Below are positions 1-5,758 of a stretch of DNA of 64,000 nucleotides, in pieces. Every line of letters starts with the position of its first letter. Position 1 is the first letter of the stretch. The notes below the pieces were generated by a model. That model ran no database searches, had not been told where the DNA came from, and saw only the letters and a program-made list of their open reading frames with translations. Source of the stretch: Novosphingobium resinovorum (GTDB taxonomy: Bacteria > Pseudomonadota > Alphaproteobacteria > Sphingomonadales > Sphingomonadaceae); assembly GCF_001742225.1 (NCBI RefSeq), contig NZ_CP017075.1:3056001-3120000 (forward strand). Reading direction: 5' to 3'. The translations under genes and the position numbers were made by a program.

Positions 1-34
1 TTGCATCGCGCGTGAACTGTCCGATCTGTGGCAT
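1..34 (-). CDS. DUF736 family protein, 5' end only
   Basis: Eleven codons are present (MPQIGQFTRDA) before the gene runs off the left edge. The start MPQIGxFTR is the usual opening of DUF736 proteins, small proteins common beside traF and parA in alphaproteobacterial conjugative elements. A good ribosome binding site (AGGAG) lies just upstream. It follows traF on the same strand with a gap of about 35 nt. A second, full-length DUF736 gene is at 7070-7396. The function of the family is not established. Confidence 0.6.
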   Translation of the reverse strand, partial: MPQIGQFTRDA

Positions 35-69
35 GATAAGTCTCCTGTAGTTGATGTTTAGGGGTGGGT

Positions 70-615
70 TCAGTGCGTGGCCGCGCGCCATTGGTAGCGG
101 CCATCGCCTTCCCCATCGGTCCAGAGCGGCAGCGCTCGGCCAATGACGGAACTGGCGGGAACAGGTCCGAAGTAACGGCCGTCCAGGCTGTCACGGACCT
201 CCCAATTCATGAGGAAGAGTTCGCGGTCGCGGATGATGCGGCAGCCCTGCCAGACCGGCAGATCGCGGCCCACGCGGTCGCGCTCCAGCGCGTCGCCCAT
301 TTCCACGCCGTCGACGGTGATGGTCACGCCGCTGCGGCAGACACGCTGTCCCGGCAGGCCGAGGACGCGCTTCAGGAGCGGCACGCCGCGACCGATATAG
401 CCGCGCTCGACCATGAACTGCTCCAGCTGTTCGGGCGGCATGAGGGCGACCAGTTCGGGCACTTCGAGCGCATCGGCGGGTTTGATGGTGTAGAAGCCGA
501 TGGGGGCACTGGCGGTGACATTCCAGACCAGCCGGGTCGGCAGATCAGCGACAGCCGTGGCGACAAGAGCGCCGACCGCCAGCGTCGCCAGAACAAGGAT
601 ATGGCGGCGGCTCAT
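70..615 (-). CDS. traF: TraF-type S26 signal peptidase
   Basis: A 181-residue protein with one N-terminal membrane segment (about residues 5-25) followed by an S26 peptidase fold. The SAPIGFY stretch holds the expected catalytic Ser and VPLLKRVLGLPG the expected catalytic Lys. Family knowledge: TraF proteases mature pilin or relaxase-associated proteins in conjugation and act at the inner membrane facing the periplasm. The start at 615 is chosen because its ATG overlaps the stop of the DUF2840 gene (ATGA); a start nine codons further upstream would overlap that gene more deeply. It is the last complete gene of the rdfS-repA-parA operon. Confidence 0.85.
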   Translation of the reverse strand: MSRRHILVLATLAVGALVATAVADLPTRLVWNVTASAPIGFYTIKPADALEVPELVALMPPEQLEQFMVERGYIGRGVPLLKRVLGLPGQRVCRSGVTITVDGVEMGDALERDRVGRDLPVWQGCRIIRDRELFLMNWEVRDSLDGRYFGPVPASSVIGRALPLWTDGEGDGRYQWRAATH

Positions 616-1130
616 GGCGCGAGCCTCCGGCGGCCGATCCACGCGGCATGGCGCTCCGGGGTGTAAGGGTTTGGCTCCTGACCCGCGCTCAGGCGGTTAT
701 GGACGTGCCGCCAGTAATCCGGCGATGCGTCAGCGGCATCGACGCTGAGTGCCTCCACGGCGTCGATCACGGCCAGCGCCCGCTGTACCTTTGGCCAGCC
801 ATCGATCCGCAACAGGATCTCGCCACCGGGGCGAACGAAGGGAACTGTCTGGAATGGTTCGCCGCGTCCGATGGCGCGCAGGATGTCGAGACGCGAAATG
901 ATGGTGCCGTAGTCGTTGGAAGCCCAACGGACAAAGGCGAAGATGCTCTCGGGTGCGAAGCCGACGATGCTGCGGCGGCGGTCGATGATCTGCTCAAAGC
1001 TCTTGCGGCCGAAACGTATCCAGTGTTCCACCTTCTGCTTCTGGAATGTCAGTTCGATCAATGTGGTGAAGGGCGCTGGCCCGTCCGGGAGCGGACGGCC
1101 ATGCGCATGGCATGCCATCTTTCCGGTCAT
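612..1130 (-). CDS. DUF2840 domain protein
   Basis: A 172-residue protein recognised as DUF2840 by the stretch TFQKQKVEHWIRFGRKSF and the later segment with SDYG-like (SNDYGTIISRLDILRA) and SPDYWRHVHNRLS. The ORF is open for 101 more codons upstream, but that part lies over the RHH gene in another frame; the ATG at 1130 overlaps the RHH stop (ATGA) and gives the normal length. Family knowledge: it sits between parA and traF in conjugative elements of Alphaproteobacteria, with no proven role. Translation is likely coupled to both neighbours. Confidence 0.8.
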   Translation of the reverse strand: MTGKMACHAHGRPLPDGPAPFTTLIELTFQKQKVEHWIRFGRKSFEQIIDRRRSIVGFAPESIFAFVRWASNDYGTIISRLDILRAIGRGEPFQTVPFVRPGGEILLRIDGWPKVQRALAVIDAVEALSVDAADASPDYWRHVHNRLSAGQEPNPYTPERHAAWIGRRRLAP

Positions 1131-1381
1131 GGTTGATCTCCTTCGGAGGATGGAAACTCGCGGTCGAGCAGTCCGCGGAGCATGACGGCGACGGTGATGC
1201 CCCGCCGGAAGGCGGCGACCTTGATGCGCCCGCGCAGCTCGGGGGTGATGTCGATGGTCAGGCGCGCGGTGAATGCCTCGCCGGCGCCTTTGCCGGTTGG
1301 CGGCGCATCCGCTGCCCTGATCCAACCATCGGGATCGCCCGGACGCGATGCGAAACGGGCCTTGGCGGGAGGACGTGTCAT
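1127..1381 (-). CDS. Small ribbon-helix-helix partition-type protein
   Basis: An 84-residue protein with a basic N-terminus and a C-terminal ribbon-helix-helix pattern (FTARLTIDITPELRGRIKVA, then FRRGITVAVMLRGLLDREF). It starts inside the end of parA (4-nt overlap) and ends in the DUF2840 start. Position next to parA suggests it is the DNA-binding partner of the ParA ATPase, as in other small ParAB pairs; that pairing is inference. The larger ParB at 25954-28095 belongs to a different operon. Confidence 0.7.
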   Translation of the reverse strand: MTRPPAKARFASRPGDPDGWIRAADAPPTGKGAGEAFTARLTIDITPELRGRIKVAAFRRGITVAVMLRGLLDREFPSSEGDQP

Positions 1382-2031
1382 GCCCGTGCCCTCCCGATCC
1401 CGAGGCCGTCGATCTCGGCCGCAAGCGTCGCAATCTCGCGCATGGCGCGTTCCCCGCTGTCGGTCTCGGAAACGAGCCGTCCGGTTTGCGCGCTCTCAGC
1501 GAAAGCCACGCGCTGGCCGATGGTAGTGACGAGCAAGGGAGGATCGTGATCGGCCAGCGTCTCGGCTGTCAGCCTGGCGATGACTGTGCGCGCGCCGCAG
1601 CGGTTGAGGACGAAGCGTGCGGCCAGTTCGGGCCGGTAGATCCGCGCCTCCGTCACCAGCGCCAGCATCTCTGCCGAAGCCCAGCCGTCGAAAGGTGATG
1701 GTTGGACCGGGATCAGCACCAGGTCGGCGGCGAGCAGCGCGGAGCGCATAAGACCGGCGACGCGGGGTGGCCCGTCGATGACGATGTGATCCGCATCACG
1801 CGCCAACTCCGGCGCTTCGCGATGCAATGTGTCGCGGGCCAGGCCGATAACGCTGAACAGCCTCGGCAGCCCTTCATGGCTGCGCCGCTGCGACCAGTCG
1901 AGCGCGGAGCCTTGCGGATCGGCGTCGATCAGGATGACGCGCTGCCCCTTCGCGGCCCAGGCCCCTGCGAGATGCAGCGCCAGCGTGGTCTTGCCCACGC
2001 CGCCCTTCTGATTGAGGAGAGCGACGATCAT
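1378..2031 (-). CDS. parA: ParA family partition ATPase
   Basis: A 217-residue protein. The deviant Walker A motif LNQKGGVGKTT is at residues 6-16, the A' motif LIDADPQGSALDW near residue 40, and Walker B as HIVIDGPPR near residue 87. This is the small ParA/MinD type without an N-terminal DNA-binding domain. Family knowledge: it drives segregation of plasmids and of excised replicating ICEs. It overlaps repA (upstream) and the RHH gene (downstream) by ATGA junctions, so the three are translated as a unit. Stable maintenance of the excised element circle is the likely role. Confidence 0.9.
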   Translation of the reverse strand: MIVALLNQKGGVGKTTLALHLAGAWAAKGQRVILIDADPQGSALDWSQRRSHEGLPRLFSVIGLARDTLHREAPELARDADHIVIDGPPRVAGLMRSALLAADLVLIPVQPSPFDGWASAEMLALVTEARIYRPELAARFVLNRCGARTVIARLTAETLADHDPPLLVTTIGQRVAFAESAQTGRLVSETDSGERAMREIATLAAEIDGLGIGRARA

Positions 2032-3173
2032 GGCCGCCCTCCCGGTTTGCCGAGAGGAAATTCAGCCGTGTTTGTCGGCGCGAGCGATTCTTGCTCTGGG
2101 GGGCTCAGCTTGCCTTTGTGGGCACCCATCCTGAGGGCCGCACCAGCCTGCGCGATGAGCTTTGCCACATCGCGCCGGCGCTCTTCAAAGTTAGATTCTG
2201 TGTTAGAGTCTAAGTTAAGGGCACGATTTTCGCTTTTATTCCCGTAGGATAAGCGCTGTTTGGGTTCCCGATAGCACGAGCCGCCGGTTCCTGATGGCAC
2301 GATAGTGCGGGTTCCCGATAGCACGAGACTATCCACAGGTTTTCCACAGGCGGGAACAGGCTCGAAAGCGAGCAGCATCCGGCCTCCGGTTTCGACCTCG
2401 GCGAATAGAGTGTAACCCGGCAGCGGCTGGCGGCGGATAATGTCGCGCAGCTCGAACGCGAAGCGCTTGAACGGCGACAGACTTCCCGATTTCTGGTGCA
2501 GGTGGCGGAAATCGAACCGCCAGCCGTTTTTCTGTCGTCCACCATGCTTGCGCACGAGACGATAAAGCCAGCGATCGAGCCCGCCGGTCAGGTCGAAATA
2601 AGCCCGGTCGATGGTGAGGATCAGCGCTTCATCCAGGACAGCACTGTAGAACCAGTCAGGAACGATCATCTCAATGCCGTCCGAGCGACCATTGGCATCG
2701 GTCCGCTCCCGCCATTCATTGATCCAGGAAAAGCGATGCCGCCGTCTGTTGGCGGGCTGGCGGATCGAGGTTGCGACCGTGGTCGATTGCAGCCGGTCGA
2801 GCGCTGCCTTCAGCCGCTGATAGTCCCGCTGCGAGGTTCCGCGCCCCGTGAAGGTGAGGATCTCATAGGGCGTTGCTGCCATCAGGCGCGAAGTGCGCAG
2901 GCCTGCATCGCGCGCCTCGACAATCTGGCTTGCGGCCCAGATCAGAATATCAGCGTCCCAGATCGTCGCCATGCCGTGGTCGGGAACAGCTTCGACGCGG
3001 ATCGAGACGTCGCCCGCGGCAAAATCAATCGGGCGGATGCGGTGTGATTTGGAAAGGGAGAAGAAGGGGTAAGCCATGAGATCCTGTGCGTCTCGTGGTG
3101 CGAATTCACCGGGAAGCGCCCGAAACAGATCGAGTTGTCCGCGTTCCGAGCCGGATCGGTGCTGAGGTGCCAT
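2028..3173 (-). CDS. repA: Replication initiator RepA (RPA family)
   Basis: A 381-residue protein of the plasmid replication initiator A family. The conserved block begins AYPFFSLSKSHRIRPIDF (about residue 34) and continues through IWDADILIWAASQI and TPYEILTFTGRGTSQRDY, with winged-helix-like segments to about residue 270. The last third is low in family signal and contains the iteron-like DNA at 2262-2327. Start: the ATG at 3173 follows the rdfS-like stop by 18 nt; there is no clear ribosome binding site, so coupling is likely. An initiator inside an integrative element implies autonomous replication after excision (inference). Confidence 0.88.
   Translation of the reverse strand: MAPQHRSGSERGQLDLFRALPGEFAPRDAQDLMAYPFFSLSKSHRIRPIDFAAGDVSIRVEAVPDHGMATIWDADILIWAASQIVEARDAGLRTSRLMAATPYEILTFTGRGTSQRDYQRLKAALDRLQSTTVATSIRQPANRRRHRFSWINEWRERTDANGRSDGIEMIVPDWFYSAVLDEALILTIDRAYFDLTGGLDRWLYRLVRKHGGRQKNGWRFDFRHLHQKSGSLSPFKRFAFELRDIIRRQPLPGYTLFAEVETGGRMLLAFEPVPACGKPVDSLVLSGTRTIVPSGTGGSCYREPKQRLSYGNKSENRALNLDSNTESNFEERRRDVAKLIAQAGAALRMGAHKGKLSPPEQESLAPTNTAEFPLGKPGGRP
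2191..2211. repeat. AT-rich direct repeats downstream of iterons
   Basis: TTAGATTCT (2191-2199) and TTAGAGTCT (2203-2211) match at 8 of 9 positions with 12-nt spacing, in a stretch much richer in A/T than its surroundings (about 2185-2243). Placed beside iteron-like repeats and DnaA-box-like sites within repA, it could be the duplex-unwinding element of the origin. This is a pattern call only. Confidence 0.4.
2262..2348. repeat. Iteron-like repeats and DnaA boxes inside repA (candidate oriV)
   Basis: GGGTTCCCGATAGCACGAG occurs exactly at 2262-2280 and 2309-2327, with a degenerate copy CGGTTCCTGATGGCACGAT at 2285-2303; starts are 23 and 24 nt apart. Directly beside them, CTATCCACA (2329-2337) and TTTTCCACA (2340-2348) each match the DnaA box TTATCCACA at 8 of 9. 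The first two copies encode LVLSGT and IVPSGT; the third is read in another frame as SCYREP. The conservation is therefore at the DNA level, as expected for initiator binding sites. Confidence 0.6.
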
Positions 3174-3191
3174 GAGGAGCTGCAGCCGCGT

Positions 3192-3473
3192 TCAGCGCGT
3201 AACGCGTTTGGGCGAGGTGAACGGTGTCACCGGCAGAGGTTTTGCCGGGAGAACCTGTCCACGCGGATCGGACGTGGAGGTAACGGATCCCCGCGCGACC
3301 CAGGCCGCCAGATCCTCGACCGAATAGACAACGCGGCCGCCGAGCTTGTGATAGGCAGGCCCCGTTCCGTAGGTCCTGTGCTTTTCCAGCGTGCGCGCTG
3401 ACAGGCTGAGGAAGTCGGCGGCTTCCTTGGTGCGCAGGTATCGTGGCGGCAAGGCGGCGAGATCAGGTCGCAT
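3192..3473 (-). CDS. AlpA/MerR-type HTH protein, RdfS-like excisionase
   Basis: A 93-residue protein with a helix_turn_helix_17 domain: RYLRTKEAADFLSLSARTLE, then GPAYHKLGGRVVYSVEDLAAWV. This is the architecture of recombination directionality factors. A strong ribosome binding site (GGAGG) precedes the ATG at 3473. It is the first gene of the repA-parA-traF operon and lies just downstream of the fseA-like gene. In ICEMlSymR7A of Mesorhizobium the excisionase RdfS, activated by FseA, heads a comparable operon. I infer the same role here, acting with the integrase at 47618-48973. Another AlpA-type regulator is the alternative. Confidence 0.7.
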   Translation of the reverse strand: MRPDLAALPPRYLRTKEAADFLSLSARTLEKHRTYGTGPAYHKLGGRVVYSVEDLAAWVARGSVTSTSDPRGQVLPAKPLPVTPFTSPKRVTR

Positions 3474-3501
3474 GGGGCGGGCCTCCGTGGTTGTGCAGGA
3501 T

Positions 3502-3520
3502 GCCGCTGACGATCAGCGGC
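3502..3520. promoter_or_regulatory. Dyad upstream of rdfS-like gene
   Basis: GCCGCTGA at 3502-3509 is a perfect inverted repeat of TCAGCGGC at 3513-3520 around CGA. It lies about 30 nt upstream of the rdfS-like start, in the region where an activator such as the FseA-like protein would have to bind or where the operon promoter should sit. It could also be a weak transcript hairpin. No T-run follows it. Confidence 0.4.
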
Positions 3521-3575
3521 GTGTCATGCGCACGGTGGCGAAGGAACGCCGGCATGGGGGATGAGGAAGATCGAA

Positions 3576-3594
3576 GGGGTGAAATCCTCACCCC
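3576..3594. other. Hairpin between fseA-like and rdfS-like genes
   Basis: GGGGTGA (3576-3582) pairs with TCACCCC (3588-3594) around a 5-nt loop, 17 nt past the stop of the fseA-like gene. It may reduce read-through from fseA into the rdfS operon. There is no U-run after it on the minus strand, so a classical intrinsic terminator is not supported. Confidence 0.35.
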
Positions 3595-3610
3595 CGATCA
3601 GGCGTCAGCG

Positions 3611-4376
3611 TCAGGGTTTGCGACGATGGCGCAAAAGGTCTTGATAGCCGCCATCGATGAGCGCGGCGGCGGATCGGACAAGGGCGATGACAGAGGCGCG
3701 CAAAGCCGATGTCTTCCACGGCTCGGCCCGTACGCGGTCCTCTCCGTAGATCGCGATGGCAATCGCGCGATAGGTCGCGTGGTTGGCATTTCCGTCAGCG
3801 GCTTGCATCATCAGGCGGAAGCGCCGGCGCTGATACGGCGTCATCCTGGGGTCTCGGCGCGCCGGTTTCGCAGTCAGCGTGTGCCAGAGCCTGAGAATGG
3901 CTTCGAGCCGGTCCGGCAGATCGTCGTCAAGCGGCAGAATGATCGCGGGCTGGGCATCAGCATCGGTGTCCGAGAGGATCACATATTGAACGCCATCCCG
4001 TGCGCGGCACGCACCGTACGCCCCCTCTGGCCCGCGGATGGCATCATGAGGTTCGACGGATAACGCGGCCGGCGAAGGGGTAAGAAAATCGGGGGTGGCG
4101 CCAAGCATCAGCACGGCCGGGTTGGCAAGCGGCGACCAGATGACCGGTTGGTTGAGCGCGGAATGCTTGGGGTCTGCCGGGAAATCGCAACCCCCAGCGA
4201 CGCTGGTCATCATCCGAAAGGGGAAGATGTCCGGCGTCTTGCGTTACAAGATCATCGAAGCTGGCTTGATAGGCAGCGTTACGGCGTAAGCATTCCCACG
4301 CAACGCCCTCAACGGGCAGCGCATCGTAGAATTCATATTGGCTCTGGTCTCGCCAGCGGGAAGTATCCGGCTTCAT
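3611..4376 (-). CDS. FseA-like excision activator (DUF6499-DUF2285), joined by +1 frameshift
   Basis: Frame 0 begins at the ATG at 4376 (ribosome binding site AGGAG) with MKPDTSRWRDQSQYEFYDAL, a DUF6499 domain, and reaches QRRWGLRF at codon 65. Continuing in frame 0 gives unrelated sequence to a stop at 4044 (110 aa). A +1 shift at TTT-C continues PADPKHSALNQPVIW into a DUF2285 domain ending at 3611, for about 254 residues in total. In the family the two domains form one protein. In ICEMlSymR7A the homologous pair msi172-msi171 is joined by low-level programmed +1 frameshifting to make FseA, which activates rdfS. Same gene order and target here. A pseudogene or a single-base sequencing error is the alternative, and the DUF2285 part also has its own possible ATG near 4213. 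Confidence 0.75.
4179..4184 (-). other. Candidate +1 ribosomal frameshift site TTT-CCC
   Basis: On the minus strand the 0-frame codons are CGA TTT CCC GGC. A Phe tRNA on TTT can re-pair with TTC after slipping one base forward, and the next codon becomes CCG, giving Phe-Pro-Ala-Asp in the DUF2285 frame. Perfect re-pairing of tRNA-Phe and a following CCC codon are features of known +1 shift sites. The exact slip position is inferred from where the two conserved frames meet. Confidence 0.6.
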
Positions 4377-4461
4377 TGCTCCGCTCCTGGTTGAAATTGC
4401 ACAGGTGGAGCGTGAAAAGATTGCGGCGTTCCTATACGGAAGGAAGCCAGATAGGGGACAT

Positions 4462-4488
4462 AGAATGATGCCCATAGGGCATCATTCT
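4462..4488. promoter_or_regulatory. Perfect 12-bp dyad between qseM-like and fseA-like genes
   Basis: AGAATGATGCCC (4462-4473) is a perfect inverted repeat of GGGCATCATTCT (4477-4488) around ATA. It lies 17 nt past the qseM-like stop and about 86 nt upstream of the fseA-like start. It is in the right place for an operator controlling fseA; in Mesorhizobium the comparable promoter carries a TraR-binding tra box, whose sequence this does not match. It could instead terminate the qseC-qseM transcript, although no U-run follows. Confidence 0.5.
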
Positions 4489-4504
4489 GGGGTCGGCGCC
4501 GAGG

Positions 4505-4780
4505 TCAGTCGCGATCCGTCGGACGGTGGAGCAGCTGGCGATAGCCGCTTTGCGTCATCCAGCGCGCCCGTGCCAGATGGCTGTCATGGATTTTCCTGGC
4601 GCGCTCGGGTTCCTGAACAGGGTCGATGCCGAACAGCACATCGACGGCTTCGCTCCATTCCGCGCCATCGTCGGCGGCATCGAGTAGCCGCATATAGAGC
4701 TTGATATGCGCGCGATCATACTCGGTGAGCTCGTCGCTAATGGGCGCAATGTCGTCGAAGGAGGGGGCCGCAGATGTCAT
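4505..4780 (-). CDS. QseM-like DUF2285 antiactivator
   Basis: A 91-residue single-domain DUF2285 protein. The C-terminal helices (EPERARKIHDSHLARARWMT, then GYRQLLHR) resemble the C-terminus of the DUF2285 half of the fseA-like product (ALRASVIALVR, then GYQDLLRHR). Known role of the family: QseM binds FseA and the quorum regulator TraR and blocks excision and transfer. The start at 4780 gives a normal domain length; the frame is open up to a TTG at 4840, directly after the qseC-like stop, so the true start is uncertain. It is co-directional with and downstream of the qseC-like gene. Confidence 0.65.
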   Translation of the reverse strand: MTSAAPSFDDIAPISDELTEYDRAHIKLYMRLLDAADDGAEWSEAVDVLFGIDPVQEPERARKIHDSHLARARWMTQSGYRQLLHRPTDRD

Positions 4781-4840
4781 GTCGAGGATCGCCGCAAGAC
4801 ACAGGCCGCCGCCGCAGATCGATGATGGGGCCTGCGCCAA

Positions 4841-5107
4841 TCAGCCGTCGTAGATCTGTCGGTGTCTCTTCTCGTCTTGGCCATGAACTAGCAACACTCC
4901 TTGCCCGCGATCCGTGGACAAGAGAACAATCCCTGCTGCTTCAAGCGCCCGGCGTACCTGATCCCGCGTTGTCTCATACACCTCGAGCCGGCTCTCGGAC
5001 TCAAGGCGCTTCAGGGCAGTCAGCGATATTCGGGCCTTGTCAGCGAGCGTCTCCTGCGTCCAACCCAGTAACGCGCGTGCGGCCCGCGACTGTCGAGCGG
5101 TGATCAT
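4841..5107 (-). CDS. QseC-like small XRE-family regulator
   Basis: An 88-residue protein with one HTH_3 domain at about residues 5-60 (SRAARALLGWTQETLADKAR, then ISLTALKRLESE). In ICEMlSymR7A the small XRE protein QseC represses or activates qseM and so sets the fraction of cells primed for transfer. Here it lies immediately upstream of the qseM-like gene and its start codon lies inside a 16-bp palindrome, consistent with autoregulation. GGAGG lies 9 nt before the ATG. Assignment rests on size, fold and gene order, not on a search. Confidence 0.65.
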   Translation of the reverse strand: MITARQSRAARALLGWTQETLADKARISLTALKRLESESRLEVYETTRDQVRRALEAAGIVLLSTDRGQGVLLVHGQDEKRHRQIYDG

Positions 5108-5116
5108 GCATGATCA
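5101..5116. promoter_or_regulatory. 16-bp palindrome over the qseC-like start (candidate operator)
   Basis: TGATCATGCATGATCA is a perfect palindrome covering the qseC-like start codon (5105-5107) and the spacer towards its ribosome binding site. A bound XRE dimer here would block both transcription and access to the start. A 16-bp perfect palindrome is unlikely by chance at one fixed spot in GC-rich DNA. It is a candidate autoregulatory operator. Confidence 0.55.
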
Positions 5117-5437
5117 CCTCCCATCGCGACCGGCGCGCATTCCAGAACTACGGCTATTTTAGTCGCTCTTTCCTTTTCTGCCAGATGAAATCGTCGAATC
5201 TGGGCAAGAGGTTATTTGCGCAGGACAACGCACAGGCCCGTCCGATTCGCCTGCCTCGGCAAGGTTGTGGGGCGCTGATACTCGGATCGGCATCCGCACC
5301 GGTCGGGCCACCAAAAGAGCCCCAAACGATCCAATTTCTCGAAGATGATATGTCTGAAGATCATATTCTTGGCATTCACGCCAGAGCATGATACGTTTCC
5401 AGATCAATGTCGTAGAAATGATCCGCAAAGGAATCAT
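5117..5437. promoter_or_regulatory. Divergent control region qseC-like / hipBA
   Basis: About 320 nt without a supported gene between the divergent qseC-like and hipB genes. It is more A/T-rich than its surroundings near 5335-5435. Around 5340-5370 there is an imperfect inverted repeat, AAGATGATATG against CATATTCTT, which could be the HipB operator. Promoters for both directions should lie here, but I cannot assign -35/-10 boxes with confidence. Confidence 0.4.
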
Positions 5438-5758
5438 ATGAAGATGGAAGCAGAAGCGCTCGGGTTGATCGGCGACCATTTTCGCCGCGCCCGACTGGCC
5501 GCCAGACTGACCCAGGAGCAGGTGGCCGATCTGGCCGGCATATCGCGTCCGCGCTACCGCGATGTTGAAACCGGGGCGGCGGCAGCACGCACCACGACCT
5601 TGATCAATATTGCCCGAGCGCTCGGTCTGGAAATGATGCTCGTTCCCCAGGCCATGGTGCCCGCCATCGAGGCGCTCTTGCGCCCTGAGGCTGAAGAGGA
5701 TCGCCCCGCCTTCAGCCCGCAACCGGAGAGCGACGATGATAGCCGCCCGCACCGCTGA
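5438..5758 (+). CDS. hipB: HipB-type XRE antitoxin
   Basis: A 106-residue protein with an HTH_3 domain at about residues 10-65 (FRRARLAARLTQEQVADLAG, then ISRPRYRDVETG). The start at 5438 has the ribosome binding site AAAGGA; upstream in-frame sequence is not protein-like. It overlaps hipA by 23 nt, the usual antitoxin-first order. Family knowledge: HipB binds HipA and represses the operon through inverted repeats upstream. In a mobile element the pair can act as an addiction module. Confidence 0.85.
   Translation: MKMEAEALGLIGDHFRRARLAARLTQEQVADLAGISRPRYRDVETGAAAARTTTLINIARALGLEMMLVPQAMVPAIEALLRPEAEEDRPAFSPQPESDDDSRPHR

Noticed and set aside
4044..4180. The frame-0 continuation of the fseA-like gene as protein sequence of its own
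   Set aside because: Residues after RRWGLRF are not conserved-looking and end at an arbitrary stop, while the +1 frame matches the DUF2285 family from that point.
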